From contig JAEXEN010000021.1 of NCBI GenBank assembly GCA_023400985.1, positions 1 to 32,682 on the forward strand: a DNA stretch of 32,682 nt. Direction: 5' to 3'. The notes under the pieces are model-generated. The model did no database searches. It worked only from the letters and a program-made list of their open reading frames with translations, and was not told the origin of the DNA. Made by a program: the position numbers and the translations under genes. Positions within the stretch are counted from its first letter, which is position 1. Each line of letters starts with the position of its first letter. Source of the DNA: Bacillota bacterium (GTDB lineage Bacteria > Bacillota > Clostridia > Christensenellales > CAG-138). Below are positions 23,711 to 31,767 of the stretch, one piece after another.

Positions 23711-24904
23711 TTACACGTCGTGGCGCTTGGTTGCTTTTGCTTCAAGCTCCTTGAGCTTTGCGGCGGGATTTTTGACCTTGGCCAAGAAGATCATGGCCGC
23801 GATGATGTAGGGCTTATAGGAGGCTTCCTTGTAGAGGGGGTCGCGGTAACGGTCGAACACGCTTGCGGCCACTTCGCCTTCCTTGCAGGAGATATCGGTG
23901 ATATCGGCGGGCAGGCAGTGCATGTACATGGCCTTGCCGCCCTTCGTGAGCTTCATCATCTCCTCGGTGCATTCCCAGTCCTTATGCTCGGCGTTCTGGG
24001 CGAGCAGACGCTTTTCAAGCGCCTTGATACCGTCGAAATCGCCGTTGCCGTAAAGCTCGGTGCGCTCTTCCATCGCCTTGAAGGGAGCCCAGCTCTTGGG
24101 GTATACGACATCCGCATCCTTGAAGGCTTCTTCCATGGAGTTGGTCACGGTGAATTTGCCGCCCTGCTCGGCCGCGTTCTTCTTGGCAACCTCAATGACT
24201 TCATCCATCACTTCGTAGCCTTCGGGATGCGCAAGCGTTACGTCCATGCCGAGGCGCGTCATGAGGCCGATGATACCCTGAGGTACCGAAAGGGGCTTGC
24301 CGTAGCTCGGGGAATACGCCCAAGTCATGGCGATCTTCTTGCCCTTGAGGTTTTCGACGCCGCCGAAGAGGTTGATAAGGTGCAGCGCGTCCGCCATGCT
24401 CTGGGTGGGGTGGTCTATATCGCACTGGAGGTTCACAAGGGTGGGCTTCTGCTCGAGCACGCCGTCCTTATGGCCCGTGCTCACCGCGTCCACGACCTCG
24501 TGCATGTAGGTGTTACCCTTGCCGATGTACATATCGTCGCGGATGCCGATCACGTCCGCCATAAAGGAGATCATGTTAGCGGTCTCGCGCACGGTCTCGC
24601 CGTGGGCGACCTGGCTCTTGCCCTCGTCAAGGTCCTGCACCTCGAGGCCGAGGAGGTTGCACGCGGACGCAAACGAGAAGCGGGTACGGGTGGAATTATC
24701 GCGGAACAGACTTATGCCAAGGCCGCTGTCGAATATCTTGGTGGAAACGTTGTTCTCGCGAAGGTGCCTTAAAGCGTCGGCCACGGTGAACACGGCCTCG
24801 AGCTCTTCGCGGCTCTTCTCCCAGGTAAGGAAGAAGTCGCCTTCATACATGTCCTTGAAATTGAGTTTGTCGAGCTTGTCGGTGTACTTTTTTACGTTGC
24901 TCAT
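23711..24904 (-). CDS. ygeW: YgeW-type knotted carbamoyltransferase
   Basis: A 397-residue member of the aspartate/ornithine carbamoyltransferase family matching YgeW in length and sequence. Carbamoyl-phosphate-binding motif STRTR (71-75), HPTQ (165-168) and HCLP (329-332) are present, as is the YgeW-like insert IRDDMYIGKGNTYMHEV (121-137). YgeW belongs to the anaerobic purine/urate degradation set, where carbamoyl phosphate from purine-derived ureido compounds yields ATP. The physiological substrate of the family is not settled. It lies 43 bp downstream of ygeY on the same strand. Confidence 0.93.
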   Translation of the reverse strand: MSNVKKYTDKLDKLNFKDMYEGDFFLTWEKSREELEAVFTVADALRHLRENNVSTKIFDSGLGISLFRDNSTRTRFSFASACNLLGLEVQDLDEGKSQVAHGETVRETANMISFMADVIGIRDDMYIGKGNTYMHEVVDAVSTGHKDGVLEQKPTLVNLQCDIDHPTQSMADALHLINLFGGVENLKGKKIAMTWAYSPSYGKPLSVPQGIIGLMTRLGMDVTLAHPEGYEVMDEVIEVAKKNAAEQGGKFTVTNSMEEAFKDADVVYPKSWAPFKAMEERTELYGNGDFDGIKALEKRLLAQNAEHKDWECTEEMMKLTKGGKAMYMHCLPADITDISCKEGEVAASVFDRYRDPLYKEASYKPYIIAAMIFLAKVKNPAAKLKELEAKATKRHDV

Positions 24905-24947
24905 GCTGATCTCCTCAGTGATATTTATTTATAGGCCCGGGGAGGTC

Positions 24948-26309
24948 CTATTTAATATCGTTGTTGGTCTTGCCCGCGCGGAACTGCACTACGTCCTCGC
25001 CGCTCTTGCCCTTGTAAAGGCCGGGGACGGCGGCATAAACGGCGGCGCAGGTCACGAGGTCCTGCTTCCAGGTAACTTCGTTGGGGGCGTGCGCCTGCGA
25101 CTCGGCGCCGGGGCCGAAGCCCACGCAGGGGATGCCATAGCGCCCTTGGATGGAAACGCCGTTGGTCGAGAAGGTCCACTTATCGGTAAGCGGGCGCTTA
25201 CGAAGGTGCATGGAGGCGGGGTCGCCGATGCGCTCGTCGCCATAAAGCGCCTTATGCGCGTCCACCAAGGCCTGCACATGGGGTGCGGTCTCTTTGTTGA
25301 TCCACGTGGGGAAGTAGCACTCCGTCTCATATACGAGGCCGGTCCAGGCGGGACGGTCGTACATGTACATGCTGACCTTCGCGCCATACTTCTTGCAGGC
25401 GGGCAGATTTTCGATCTCTTTGAGGCAGGAATCCCATGTTTCGCCCGCGGTCATGCGGCGGTCGAGGGAAATGGAGCAGGAATCCGACACCGCGCAGCGG
25501 CTCGGAGAGGTGAAGAAGATCTCCGAGGTGGTCACGGTGCCGCGGCCCAAAAAACGCGCGTCCTCGTAATGCTCGGGGTTATACTTCGGGTCGAGCATCT
25601 TCACAAGGCCCTTGATCTTGTCCTTTTCGTCGCAGCCGTTCTCGTTGAGGGCCTTCACGTCGAGAAGTATCTCGGCCATTTTGTAGATGGCGTTGTCGCC
25701 GCGCTCGGGCGCGGAGCCGTGACAGGAAACGCCCTGCACGTCCACGCGGATCTCCATGCGGCCGCGGTGGCCGCGGTAGATGCCGCCATCGGTGGGCTCG
25801 GTAGAGACCACAAATTCCGGGGTAATCTTATCCTCATTGTGGATAAACTGCCAGCAAAGGCCGTCGCAGTCCTCTTCCTGCACGGTGGCGGTAACGAGAA
25901 CGGTGACATCGTCGGGGATGAGGTTCAGATCCTTCATGATCTTCGCGCCGTACACGGCGGAAACCACGCCACCCTCCTGATCGGAGCCGCCGCGGCCGCC
26001 GATCTCTGTGTCAGACTCAAAGCCCTTGTAGGGATCGAACTTCCAGTTACCGCGGTTGCCGATGCCCACGGTATCGATATGGCCGTCGAACGCGATGATT
26101 TTTTTGCCGTAACCCATGAAGCCGAGCGCATTGCCCTGCTTGTCGATCTCGGCCTTATCAAAGCCAAGCGTTTTCATTTCCTCGATGGTGCGCTTGATTA
26201 CGCCCTCCTCGTCGCTGCTTTCGCTGGGGATGGCGATGAGATCGCGCAAAAACTTAGTCATTTGGGGAAGATAGCCTTCCGCCGCCTTTTTGATCGCCGC
26301 GAAATCCAT
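24948..26309 (-). CDS. ygeY: YgeY-type M20 family metallohydrolase
   Basis: A 453-residue M20 peptidase-like amidohydrolase of the selenium-metabolism-linked YgeY group. Metal-binding and catalytic residues appear as FDGHIDTVG (H77, D79), GGSDQEGG (D110) and TVQEEDCDG (E145/E146). M20 enzymes cleave amide or ureido bonds with two zinc ions. In the purine cluster YgeY is thought to act on ring-opened purine derivatives. It is followed by ygeW and preceded by a YheO-type regulator, all on the minus strand. Confidence 0.93.
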   Translation of the reverse strand: MDFAAIKKAAEGYLPQMTKFLRDLIAIPSESSDEEGVIKRTIEEMKTLGFDKAEIDKQGNALGFMGYGKKIIAFDGHIDTVGIGNRGNWKFDPYKGFESDTEIGGRGGSDQEGGVVSAVYGAKIMKDLNLIPDDVTVLVTATVQEEDCDGLCWQFIHNEDKITPEFVVSTEPTDGGIYRGHRGRMEIRVDVQGVSCHGSAPERGDNAIYKMAEILLDVKALNENGCDEKDKIKGLVKMLDPKYNPEHYEDARFLGRGTVTTSEIFFTSPSRCAVSDSCSISLDRRMTAGETWDSCLKEIENLPACKKYGAKVSMYMYDRPAWTGLVYETECYFPTWINKETAPHVQALVDAHKALYGDERIGDPASMHLRKRPLTDKWTFSTNGVSIQGRYGIPCVGFGPGAESQAHAPNEVTWKQDLVTCAAVYAAVPGLYKGKSGEDVVQFRAGKTNNDIK

Positions 26310-26360
26310 AGTTCTTTTTGTTCCTTTCCTTTTTTAAACCGCGGTGTTTTATTTTGAATA

Positions 26361-27044
26361 TCAGTTCTGCCCGTCCGAGGCGGCGGCTTTGCCGGACTCG
26401 GAAGACGTGGAATCGAGATACGAATACAATGTGTACTTGCTGATACCAAAATATTTGGCGATCTTGTCGCCGCTCTTCGTTATGAGCATGGCCCCCGCCT
26501 CGTTGAGGAAGGCGATCGCCTTTACCTTATCGTCCTTGTTCATCATCGCCACGGGCTTGCCCACGAGGCGTACCGACTGCTCCAAAAGATCGTCGAGCAG
26601 CTCGTTAACGTTGGTCGGTATGCGCTGCGGCTCCTCGCTGTGGCCGTTTGATACGAGCGAAGCGATGGCGGATTGCGCCATCATGAGCTCCGTAAGGTCG
26701 TAATTGATGGAAAGGATGCCTTCCGGCTTTCCCTTTTCGTCTTTAATATAAACGGTGCTGGAGCGCAGGATGCGGCCGTCGCGCGTTTTGGTGAGATAGT
26801 CGAGATGGTCGGGAAAATCCTTTTTGCCCTCGCGGATGGATTCGAGCGTTTCGAGCGCCACATGCGACGAGCCGGTACCGACCTTGCGGTTGCTTACATG
26901 CCCGTTCTCGATCGCCACGATGGTATTTTCCGGGTCCTTTGCGGTAAGATCGTGCAGAAGAACCTCGCAATTTGAGCCGAACTGGGCCGCGACCGCTTTC
27001 GCTACACGCTCCAAAAGCTCCTGTGTCGCCTTGTGCATGCGCAT
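26361..27044 (-). CDS. YheO/DauR-type transcriptional regulator (PAS-like domain plus C-terminal HTH)
   Basis: A 227-residue regulator. The N-terminal YheO-like PAS domain (residues about 8-120) has CEVLLHDL and SILSINYDLT-like blocks (GILSINYDLTELM at about 109-121). The C-terminal helix-turn-helix (KIAKYFGISKYTLYSYLD, about 194-211) is of the HTH_22 type. Relatives include DauR and regulators next to purine and amino-acid racemase operons. It is the first gene of the ygeY-ygeW unit and diverges from ssnA, so it most likely controls both sides. The ligand is unknown. Confidence 0.88.
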   Translation of the reverse strand: MRMHKATQELLERVAKAVAAQFGSNCEVLLHDLTAKDPENTIVAIENGHVSNRKVGTGSSHVALETLESIREGKKDFPDHLDYLTKTRDGRILRSSTVYIKDEKGKPEGILSINYDLTELMMAQSAIASLVSNGHSEEPQRIPTNVNELLDDLLEQSVRLVGKPVAMMNKDDKVKAIAFLNEAGAMLITKSGDKIAKYFGISKYTLYSYLDSTSSESGKAAASDGQN

Positions 27045-27076
27045 CCTCCCCTAAAAATCTTTTTGGTGTCAATACT

Positions 27077-27104
27077 AATATAGCACAACCCGGAGCAAAT
27101 TCAA
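27077..27104 (-). promoter_or_regulatory. Candidate promoter of the regulator-ygeY-ygeW operon
   Basis: On the minus strand, TTGAAT (27104-27099), 16 nt and TATATT (27082-27077), about 35 bp before the start codon in an AT-rich stretch. Confidence 0.5.
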
Positions 27105-27156
27105 TAGATATCTCATAAATATTTTTGTAATCTAAAAATTTTTATGGAAATGGGCA

Positions 27157-27185
27157 TTGAAAACACGGCGGCGGGATGCTACAAT
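27157..27185 (+). promoter_or_regulatory. Promoter of the ssnA-ygfK-xdh operon
   Basis: TTGAAA (27157-27162), 17 nt and TACAAT (27180-27185) make a strong sigma-A promoter. Transcription would begin near 27192, leaving a 170-nt leader before ssnA. Confidence 0.65.
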
Positions 27186-27191
27186 ATATAT

Positions 27192-27291
27192 GTAAAAGAG
27201 CAGGCATATTTGCAGTCGGCTGTAAGGAAGTGCTTCGCGCGCGGGCCCGAGATCCTTTATCGAAAATGAAGGTTCCGGCCGCGCGTTTTTT
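27192..27291 (+). ncRNA. Candidate leader RNA ending in an intrinsic terminator upstream of ssnA
   Basis: About 100 nt from the predicted start to a terminator. The upstream part (27192-27235) can form small pairings (for example CAG-TCGG-CTG). The 3-prime part is a long hairpin (27238-27285) closed by CGCGCGG/CCGCGCG with an inner CCTTTAT/ATGAAGG stem, followed by six T (27286-27291). Because the terminator lies between promoter and gene, this is either an attenuated or riboswitch-like leader or a small RNA. I do not recognise a known riboswitch class. Confidence 0.45.
27238..27291 (+). terminator. Intrinsic terminator inside the ssnA leader
   Basis: Stem CGCGCGG/CCGCGCG extended inward with bulges and a CGAAA loop, directly followed by TTTTTT. 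It lies 71 bp upstream of the ssnA start codon and downstream of the only strong promoter seen. Confidence 0.72.
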
Positions 27292-27362
27292 GCATTTCGG
27301 GTTTTTCTTATTTTAAATCACAGCAATACTAGATCATACCACGTTAAAGAAGGGGTGCCGCC

Positions 27363-28688
27363 ATGTATATTATCGGAAACGGAAGGCTCATCACGCGCGA
27401 CGACGCGCTCCCGTACCTGGAAAACGGCGCGGTGGCCGTTGAAGGAACGAAGATCACCGAGGTGGGCGAAACCAAAGCGCTTTTGCAGCGCTATCCCAAC
27501 GCTAAACTCATCGACGCACGGGGGCTTGTGATCATGCCCGCGTTCATCAACGCGCACTCGCATATCTACAGCGCTTTGGCGCGCGGCCTTTCCATCAAAG
27601 GCCATAACCCGCACAGCTTCTACGAGATACTCGACGGCATGTGGTGGAAGATCGACCGCAACCTCACCTTGGAATTCACGCGGCGCAGCGCCTATCAAAC
27701 CTATCTCGACAGCATCAAGACCGGCTGCACCACGCTCATCGACCACCACGCGAGCTATTGCGAGGTGGATGGGAGCTTATTTGAGCTCGAAAAGGTCGCC
27801 AAGGAGCTTGGCGTGCGCACGTCGCTTTGCTACGAGGTGAGCGATCGCGACGGCGAGGAAAAATGCAGGGCCGCCATCAAGGAAAATGCGGATTTCATAA
27901 CCCATTGCGAGAAGGAAAACGACCCGATGGTAAAGGCCATGTTCGGCCTGCACGCGGCGTTCACGCTTTCGGATAAGACGCTCGATGCCTGCTTTAAGGC
28001 AAACGGCGGGCGCGTGGGCTTTCACGTGCATGTGGCCGAAGGCATGGACGACGTATACGATTCTTTGCGCAACCACGGCACGCGAACGGTGAACAGGCTC
28101 TTTAACCACGGCATTTTAGGCGACAAAACGCTTTTGATCCATTGCATCCACCTGAATCCGGCCGAAATGGATATCATAAAAGAAACGAACAGCATGGTCG
28201 TCAACAATCCCGAATCCAACATGGGCAACGCCGTGGGCTGCTCGCCCGTGCTCGAAATGTTCAAAAGGGGTCTTCTTGTGGGCATTGGCACGGATGCTTA
28301 TACCTTCGATATGCTCGAAAGCCTCAAGGTGGCGCTCATCATCCAGCGACACAACGCCTGCATGCCAAACGTGGGCTGGATAGAGGCGACCGGTATGCTT
28401 TTCAAAAACAACCCGCGCATCATGGCACGCTTCTTTGATACGCCGCTCGGCCAGCTTAAAATTGGCGCCGCGGCGGATGTGATCGTGATGGACTACAAGC
28501 CGTTCACGCCCTTCGGTGCAGAAAACGCGGACGGCCATATGATCTTTGGCATGACGGGCAGGCAGTGCGAGACCGTCATGGCGAACGGCAGGCTCCTCAT
28601 GCAAGACCGCGAGCTCATCGGCATCGACGAGGAGGAGATCGACGCGAAGACCCTGGAGGCGGCAAAGCGCCTCTGGGCGGCGCTGTAA
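27363..28688 (+). CDS. ssnA: SsnA-type amidohydrolase
   Basis: A 441-residue amidohydrolase-superfamily protein closest to SsnA. Metal ligands are visible in FINAHSHIYS (H65, H67), GFHVHVAEG, LIHCIHLNP and GIGTDAY (terminal Asp). The superfamily includes guanine and chlorohydrolase-type deaminases; SsnA itself is found with YgfK and the selenium-dependent xanthine dehydrogenase in purine-degrading anaerobes, with an uncertain substrate. It is 18 bp upstream of ygfK. Confidence 0.93.
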   Translation: MYIIGNGRLITRDDALPYLENGAVAVEGTKITEVGETKALLQRYPNAKLIDARGLVIMPAFINAHSHIYSALARGLSIKGHNPHSFYEILDGMWWKIDRNLTLEFTRRSAYQTYLDSIKTGCTTLIDHHASYCEVDGSLFELEKVAKELGVRTSLCYEVSDRDGEEKCRAAIKENADFITHCEKENDPMVKAMFGLHAAFTLSDKTLDACFKANGGRVGFHVHVAEGMDDVYDSLRNHGTRTVNRLFNHGILGDKTLLIHCIHLNPAEMDIIKETNSMVVNNPESNMGNAVGCSPVLEMFKRGLLVGIGTDAYTFDMLESLKVALIIQRHNACMPNVGWIEATGMLFKNNPRIMARFFDTPLGQLKIGAAADVIVMDYKPFTPFGAENADGHMIFGMTGRQCETVMANGRLLMQDRELIGIDEEEIDAKTLEAAKRLWAAL

Positions 28689-28706
28689 ACGAAAGGAGCG
28701 TTATTT

Positions 28707-31661
28707 ATGAGCGAACGCATGACGCCCATCCCCTTCAGGCAGTTGATGAACTGGCTCTTGACGGAGCGCGAAAAGCACGGCTCGGTGTTCGGCGTGAAGG
28801 AGCCGTATGTAAAAAAGGATGCAAAAACGCTGACTTTATTCGGCGAGCCTCTCGAAACGCCTTTCGGGCCGGCGGCGGGGCCGAACACGCAGCTTGCGCA
28901 AAACATCATCGCCTCCTATTATGCGGGCGCGCGCTTTTTCGAGCTCAAGACCGTACAGAAGATGGACGGCGAGGATCTGGCGAAATGCATCGCCCGCCCG
29001 TGCATCCTGGCCTCCGACGAGGGCTACAATTGCGAATGGTCCACCGAGCTCACCGTCCCGCAGGCGTTTGAGGAATACGTGAAGGCGTGGGTCGCGCTCA
29101 AAATGATAAGCAAGCTCTGGAAGCCCGGCTCGCCCGACGGTTTCCAGTTCAACATGAGCGTCGGCTACGATTTGGCGGGCATTCAAACGGAGAAGCTCGA
29201 CCGCTTCATAGAAGGTATGAAAAACGCTTCGGATACGGACGTTTTTAAGGAATGCCTCGCCGAATGCAAGCGCCTTTTCCCGAAAGAAATTGCATATATC
29301 GACGCCATCTCCCCGCGCGTGTGCACGGGCGTTACGGTATCGACCCTGCACGGCTGCCCTCCGCAGGAGATCGAAAGCATTGCGACTTATCTTATAAAGG
29401 AAAAGAGCCTCAACACCTTCGTGAAATGCAACCCCACCATTTTGGGGTACGAGTTCGCGCGCGAAAGGCTCGATGCGCTCGGCTTCGGCTACGTCGCCTT
29501 CGACCGCCATCATTTCGAAGAGGATCTGCAATATAAAGACGCGGTACCCATGTTCTCGCGCCTTGTTGCGCTCGCCGAATCAAAGGGCCTCACGTTCGGC
29601 CTTAAGCTTTCCAACACCTTCCCCGTGGACGTGAAGCAGCATGAGCTTCCTTCGGAGGAAATGTACATGTCCGGCCGCGCGCTGTTCCCGCTCACCGTCG
29701 AGATGGCGAACCGCTTCGCGCGGGAATTTAAAGGCAAGCTCCGCCTCTCCTTCTCGGGCGGCGTTGACGCGTTCAATATCACAAAGCTATTTGACGCCGG
29801 GATCTGGCCCGTCACCGTCGCAACCACCATATTGAAGGTGGGCGGCTATGCGCGGCTCACGCAGCTTGCAAAAGAGCTTGAGGCGCGGCCTTACGGCGAA
29901 TTCAAGGGCGTGGATACGAAAGCCGTCGCAAAGCTGAGCGCGGACTGCGTTTCGGACGCGCACTTCAAAAAGCCCTTAAAGCCCCTGCCCTCGCGCAAGC
30001 TCGAGAGCAAGGTGCCGCTCGTCGATTGCTTTATCGCCCCCTGCGAGGGCGGCTGCCCCATCCATCAGGACATCCCCGAATACGTCGAGCTTTGCGGCAA
30101 AGGCCTCTTTTCCGACGCGCTCAAGGTGATCCTGGAGAAAAACCCGCTGCCGTTCATCACGGGCACCATCTGCCCGCACCGCTGCACGGATAAATGCACG
30201 CGCCACTTCTACGAGGAGTATGTGCTCATCCGCGAAACCAAACTCATCGCGGCCGAAAACGGGCTTCGCGACCATCTTGCGACGCTCCGCGTGCCCCGTA
30301 AATCCTCCAAGATAAAGGCCGCGATCATCGGCGGCGGCCCCGCGGGCCTCGCGGCGGCGTATTTCATCGCCCGCGCCGGGTTTGAGGCGACGGTTTTTGA
30401 GAAGGAAAAGGAACTTGGCGGCATCGTGCGCCATGTGATACCGGAATTCCGCATCGGGAAGAGCGCCATCGACAACGACATACGCCTCATCGAGCGCATA
30501 GGCGTGCATTTTGAGCTCGGGAAAGAAGCGCCTTCTAAGGACGAACTCCTTAAAATGGGTTATACTTGCATTATACTCGCGGTGGGCGCGTACAAACCGG
30601 GCAGCCTCGACCTTGAGGGAAACTCCGTAAACGTGATCGACTTTTTGCGAAGCGCCAAGAACGTACCCGAAACGCTCGAGCTGGGCGAAAACGTGGCCGT
30701 GATCGGCGGCGGCAACAGTGCCATGGACGCCGCACGCGCCGCAAAGCGAATTCCGGGCGTGAAGCATGTGTCGCTCGTGTACCGCCGCACCAAAAAGTAT
30801 ATGCCCGCCGACGAGGAAGAGCTTATGATGGCCCTTGAAGACGGCGTGGAGTTTTGCGAGCTTCTCGCACCCGTGAAGCACGAGGGCGGTAAACTCATCT
30901 GCCACGGGATGGAGCTCGGCGCGCCCGATAAAAGCGGCAGGCGAAGCCCCGTGGATACGGGTGAAATCGTTTCGGTCGCCGCGAATACCGTTATCTCCGC
31001 CGTGGGCGAGCATGTGGACGAGGCTTTTTTAAAGCGCTACGGCGTGGAATTTGAAGACGGCAAACCCAACTGCCGCACGGGTAACGTGTTTGTCGCGGGC
31101 GACGCGAGGCGCGGCCCCGCCACGGTGGTGGAAGCCATTGCGGACGCCACGAAATGCGCGGAGTTTATTCTCGGCGAGGCGCACGAATACGCCCTCCCCG
31201 AAAACGCCTACCCCGCCTACAAAGAAGCGCTCGATAAAAAGGCGTCATTACGCATGCCCGCCGGCTGCGAGGCGGACCGCTGCCTTGCCTGCAGCGCGGT
31301 GTGCGAAAACTGCGTAACCGTATGCCCCAACCGCGCCAACCTCGCTATAAAGGTAAACGGCAAAAAGATGCGCCAGATCTTGCATGTGGACTATATGTGC
31401 AACGAGTGCGGCAACTGCACCGTCTTCTGCCCGCATAATAGCGACCCGTACAAGGAAAAGCTTACACTGTTCGCGAACGAACACGACTTTACCGACAGCG
31501 CCAACCCAGGCTTTTACATAACGGGCAAAAACGCCGTACGCCTGCGCCTATCGGGCGGCGTGCAGGACGTTGACCTAAGTAAGCCCAATTCGCTGAACAA
31601 AGATCTGGAAGCGTTCATCCTGACCGTCTTAAGCGAGCATTCCTACCTCATCCCCGCGTAG
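28707..31661 (+). CDS. ygfK: YgfK, putative selenate reductase/electron-transfer flavoprotein subunit
   Basis: A 984-residue multidomain protein. Residues about 1-420 form a DHOD-like TIM barrel (TPFGPAAGPNTQ, HGCPPQEIE). From about 443 comes a glutamate-synthase-like helical ferredoxin domain (APCEGGCPIHQ, CPHRCTDKC). An FAD-binding Rossmann motif is at about 538 (IIGGGPAGLAAA) and an NAD(P)-binding motif at about 664 (VIGGGNSAMDAA). The C-terminal part has clustered cysteines for 4Fe-4S centres (CLACSAVCENCVTVCP at about 857 and CNECGNCTVFCP at about 898). It is thought to shuttle electrons for the selenium-dependent Mo hydroxylase encoded next. The Shine-Dalgarno is AAAGGAG. Confidence 0.95.
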   Translation: MSERMTPIPFRQLMNWLLTEREKHGSVFGVKEPYVKKDAKTLTLFGEPLETPFGPAAGPNTQLAQNIIASYYAGARFFELKTVQKMDGEDLAKCIARPCILASDEGYNCEWSTELTVPQAFEEYVKAWVALKMISKLWKPGSPDGFQFNMSVGYDLAGIQTEKLDRFIEGMKNASDTDVFKECLAECKRLFPKEIAYIDAISPRVCTGVTVSTLHGCPPQEIESIATYLIKEKSLNTFVKCNPTILGYEFARERLDALGFGYVAFDRHHFEEDLQYKDAVPMFSRLVALAESKGLTFGLKLSNTFPVDVKQHELPSEEMYMSGRALFPLTVEMANRFAREFKGKLRLSFSGGVDAFNITKLFDAGIWPVTVATTILKVGGYARLTQLAKELEARPYGEFKGVDTKAVAKLSADCVSDAHFKKPLKPLPSRKLESKVPLVDCFIAPCEGGCPIHQDIPEYVELCGKGLFSDALKVILEKNPLPFITGTICPHRCTDKCTRHFYEEYVLIRETKLIAAENGLRDHLATLRVPRKSSKIKAAIIGGGPAGLAAAYFIARAGFEATVFEKEKELGGIVRHVIPEFRIGKSAIDNDIRLIERIGVHFELGKEAPSKDELLKMGYTCIILAVGAYKPGSLDLEGNSVNVIDFLRSAKNVPETLELGENVAVIGGGNSAMDAARAAKRIPGVKHVSLVYRRTKKYMPADEEELMMALEDGVEFCELLAPVKHEGGKLICHGMELGAPDKSGRRSPVDTGEIVSVAANTVISAVGEHVDEAFLKRYGVEFEDGKPNCRTGNVFVAGDARRGPATVVEAIADATKCAEFILGEAHEYALPENAYPAYKEALDKKASLRMPAGCEADRCLACSAVCENCVTVCPNRANLAIKVNGKKMRQILHVDYMCNECGNCTVFCPHNSDPYKEKLTLFANEHDFTDSANPGFYITGKNAVRLRLSGGVQDVDLSKPNSLNKDLEAFILTVLSEHSYLIPA

Positions 31662-31690
31662 AGCAGCCGCTTTAACGGCCCACCATGTAG

Positions 31691-31741
31691 GGGCGGATAG
31701 TATCCGCCCGCGTATACCGCAGGGGCGGATAGTATCCGCCC
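31691..31741. repeat. Two tandem REP-like palindromes
   Basis: GGGCGGATA-G-TATCCGCCC occurs at 31691-31709 and again at 31723-31741, 32 bp apart and identical, including flanking AGG and GC. They fill the gap between ygfK and the next gene. Confidence 0.8.
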
Positions 31742-31767
31742 GCAATTCCCAACCGGAGGAACCCCTT

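Noticed and set aside
24510..26357. 615-codon open frame on the plus strand
   Set aside because: It is antisense to ygeW and ygeY, which match their families throughout; the composition is that of a mirror frame.
28836..31013. Long minus-strand open frames opposite ygfK
   Set aside because: They lack ribosome binding sites and any recognisable domain, while ygfK is clearly coding on the plus strand.
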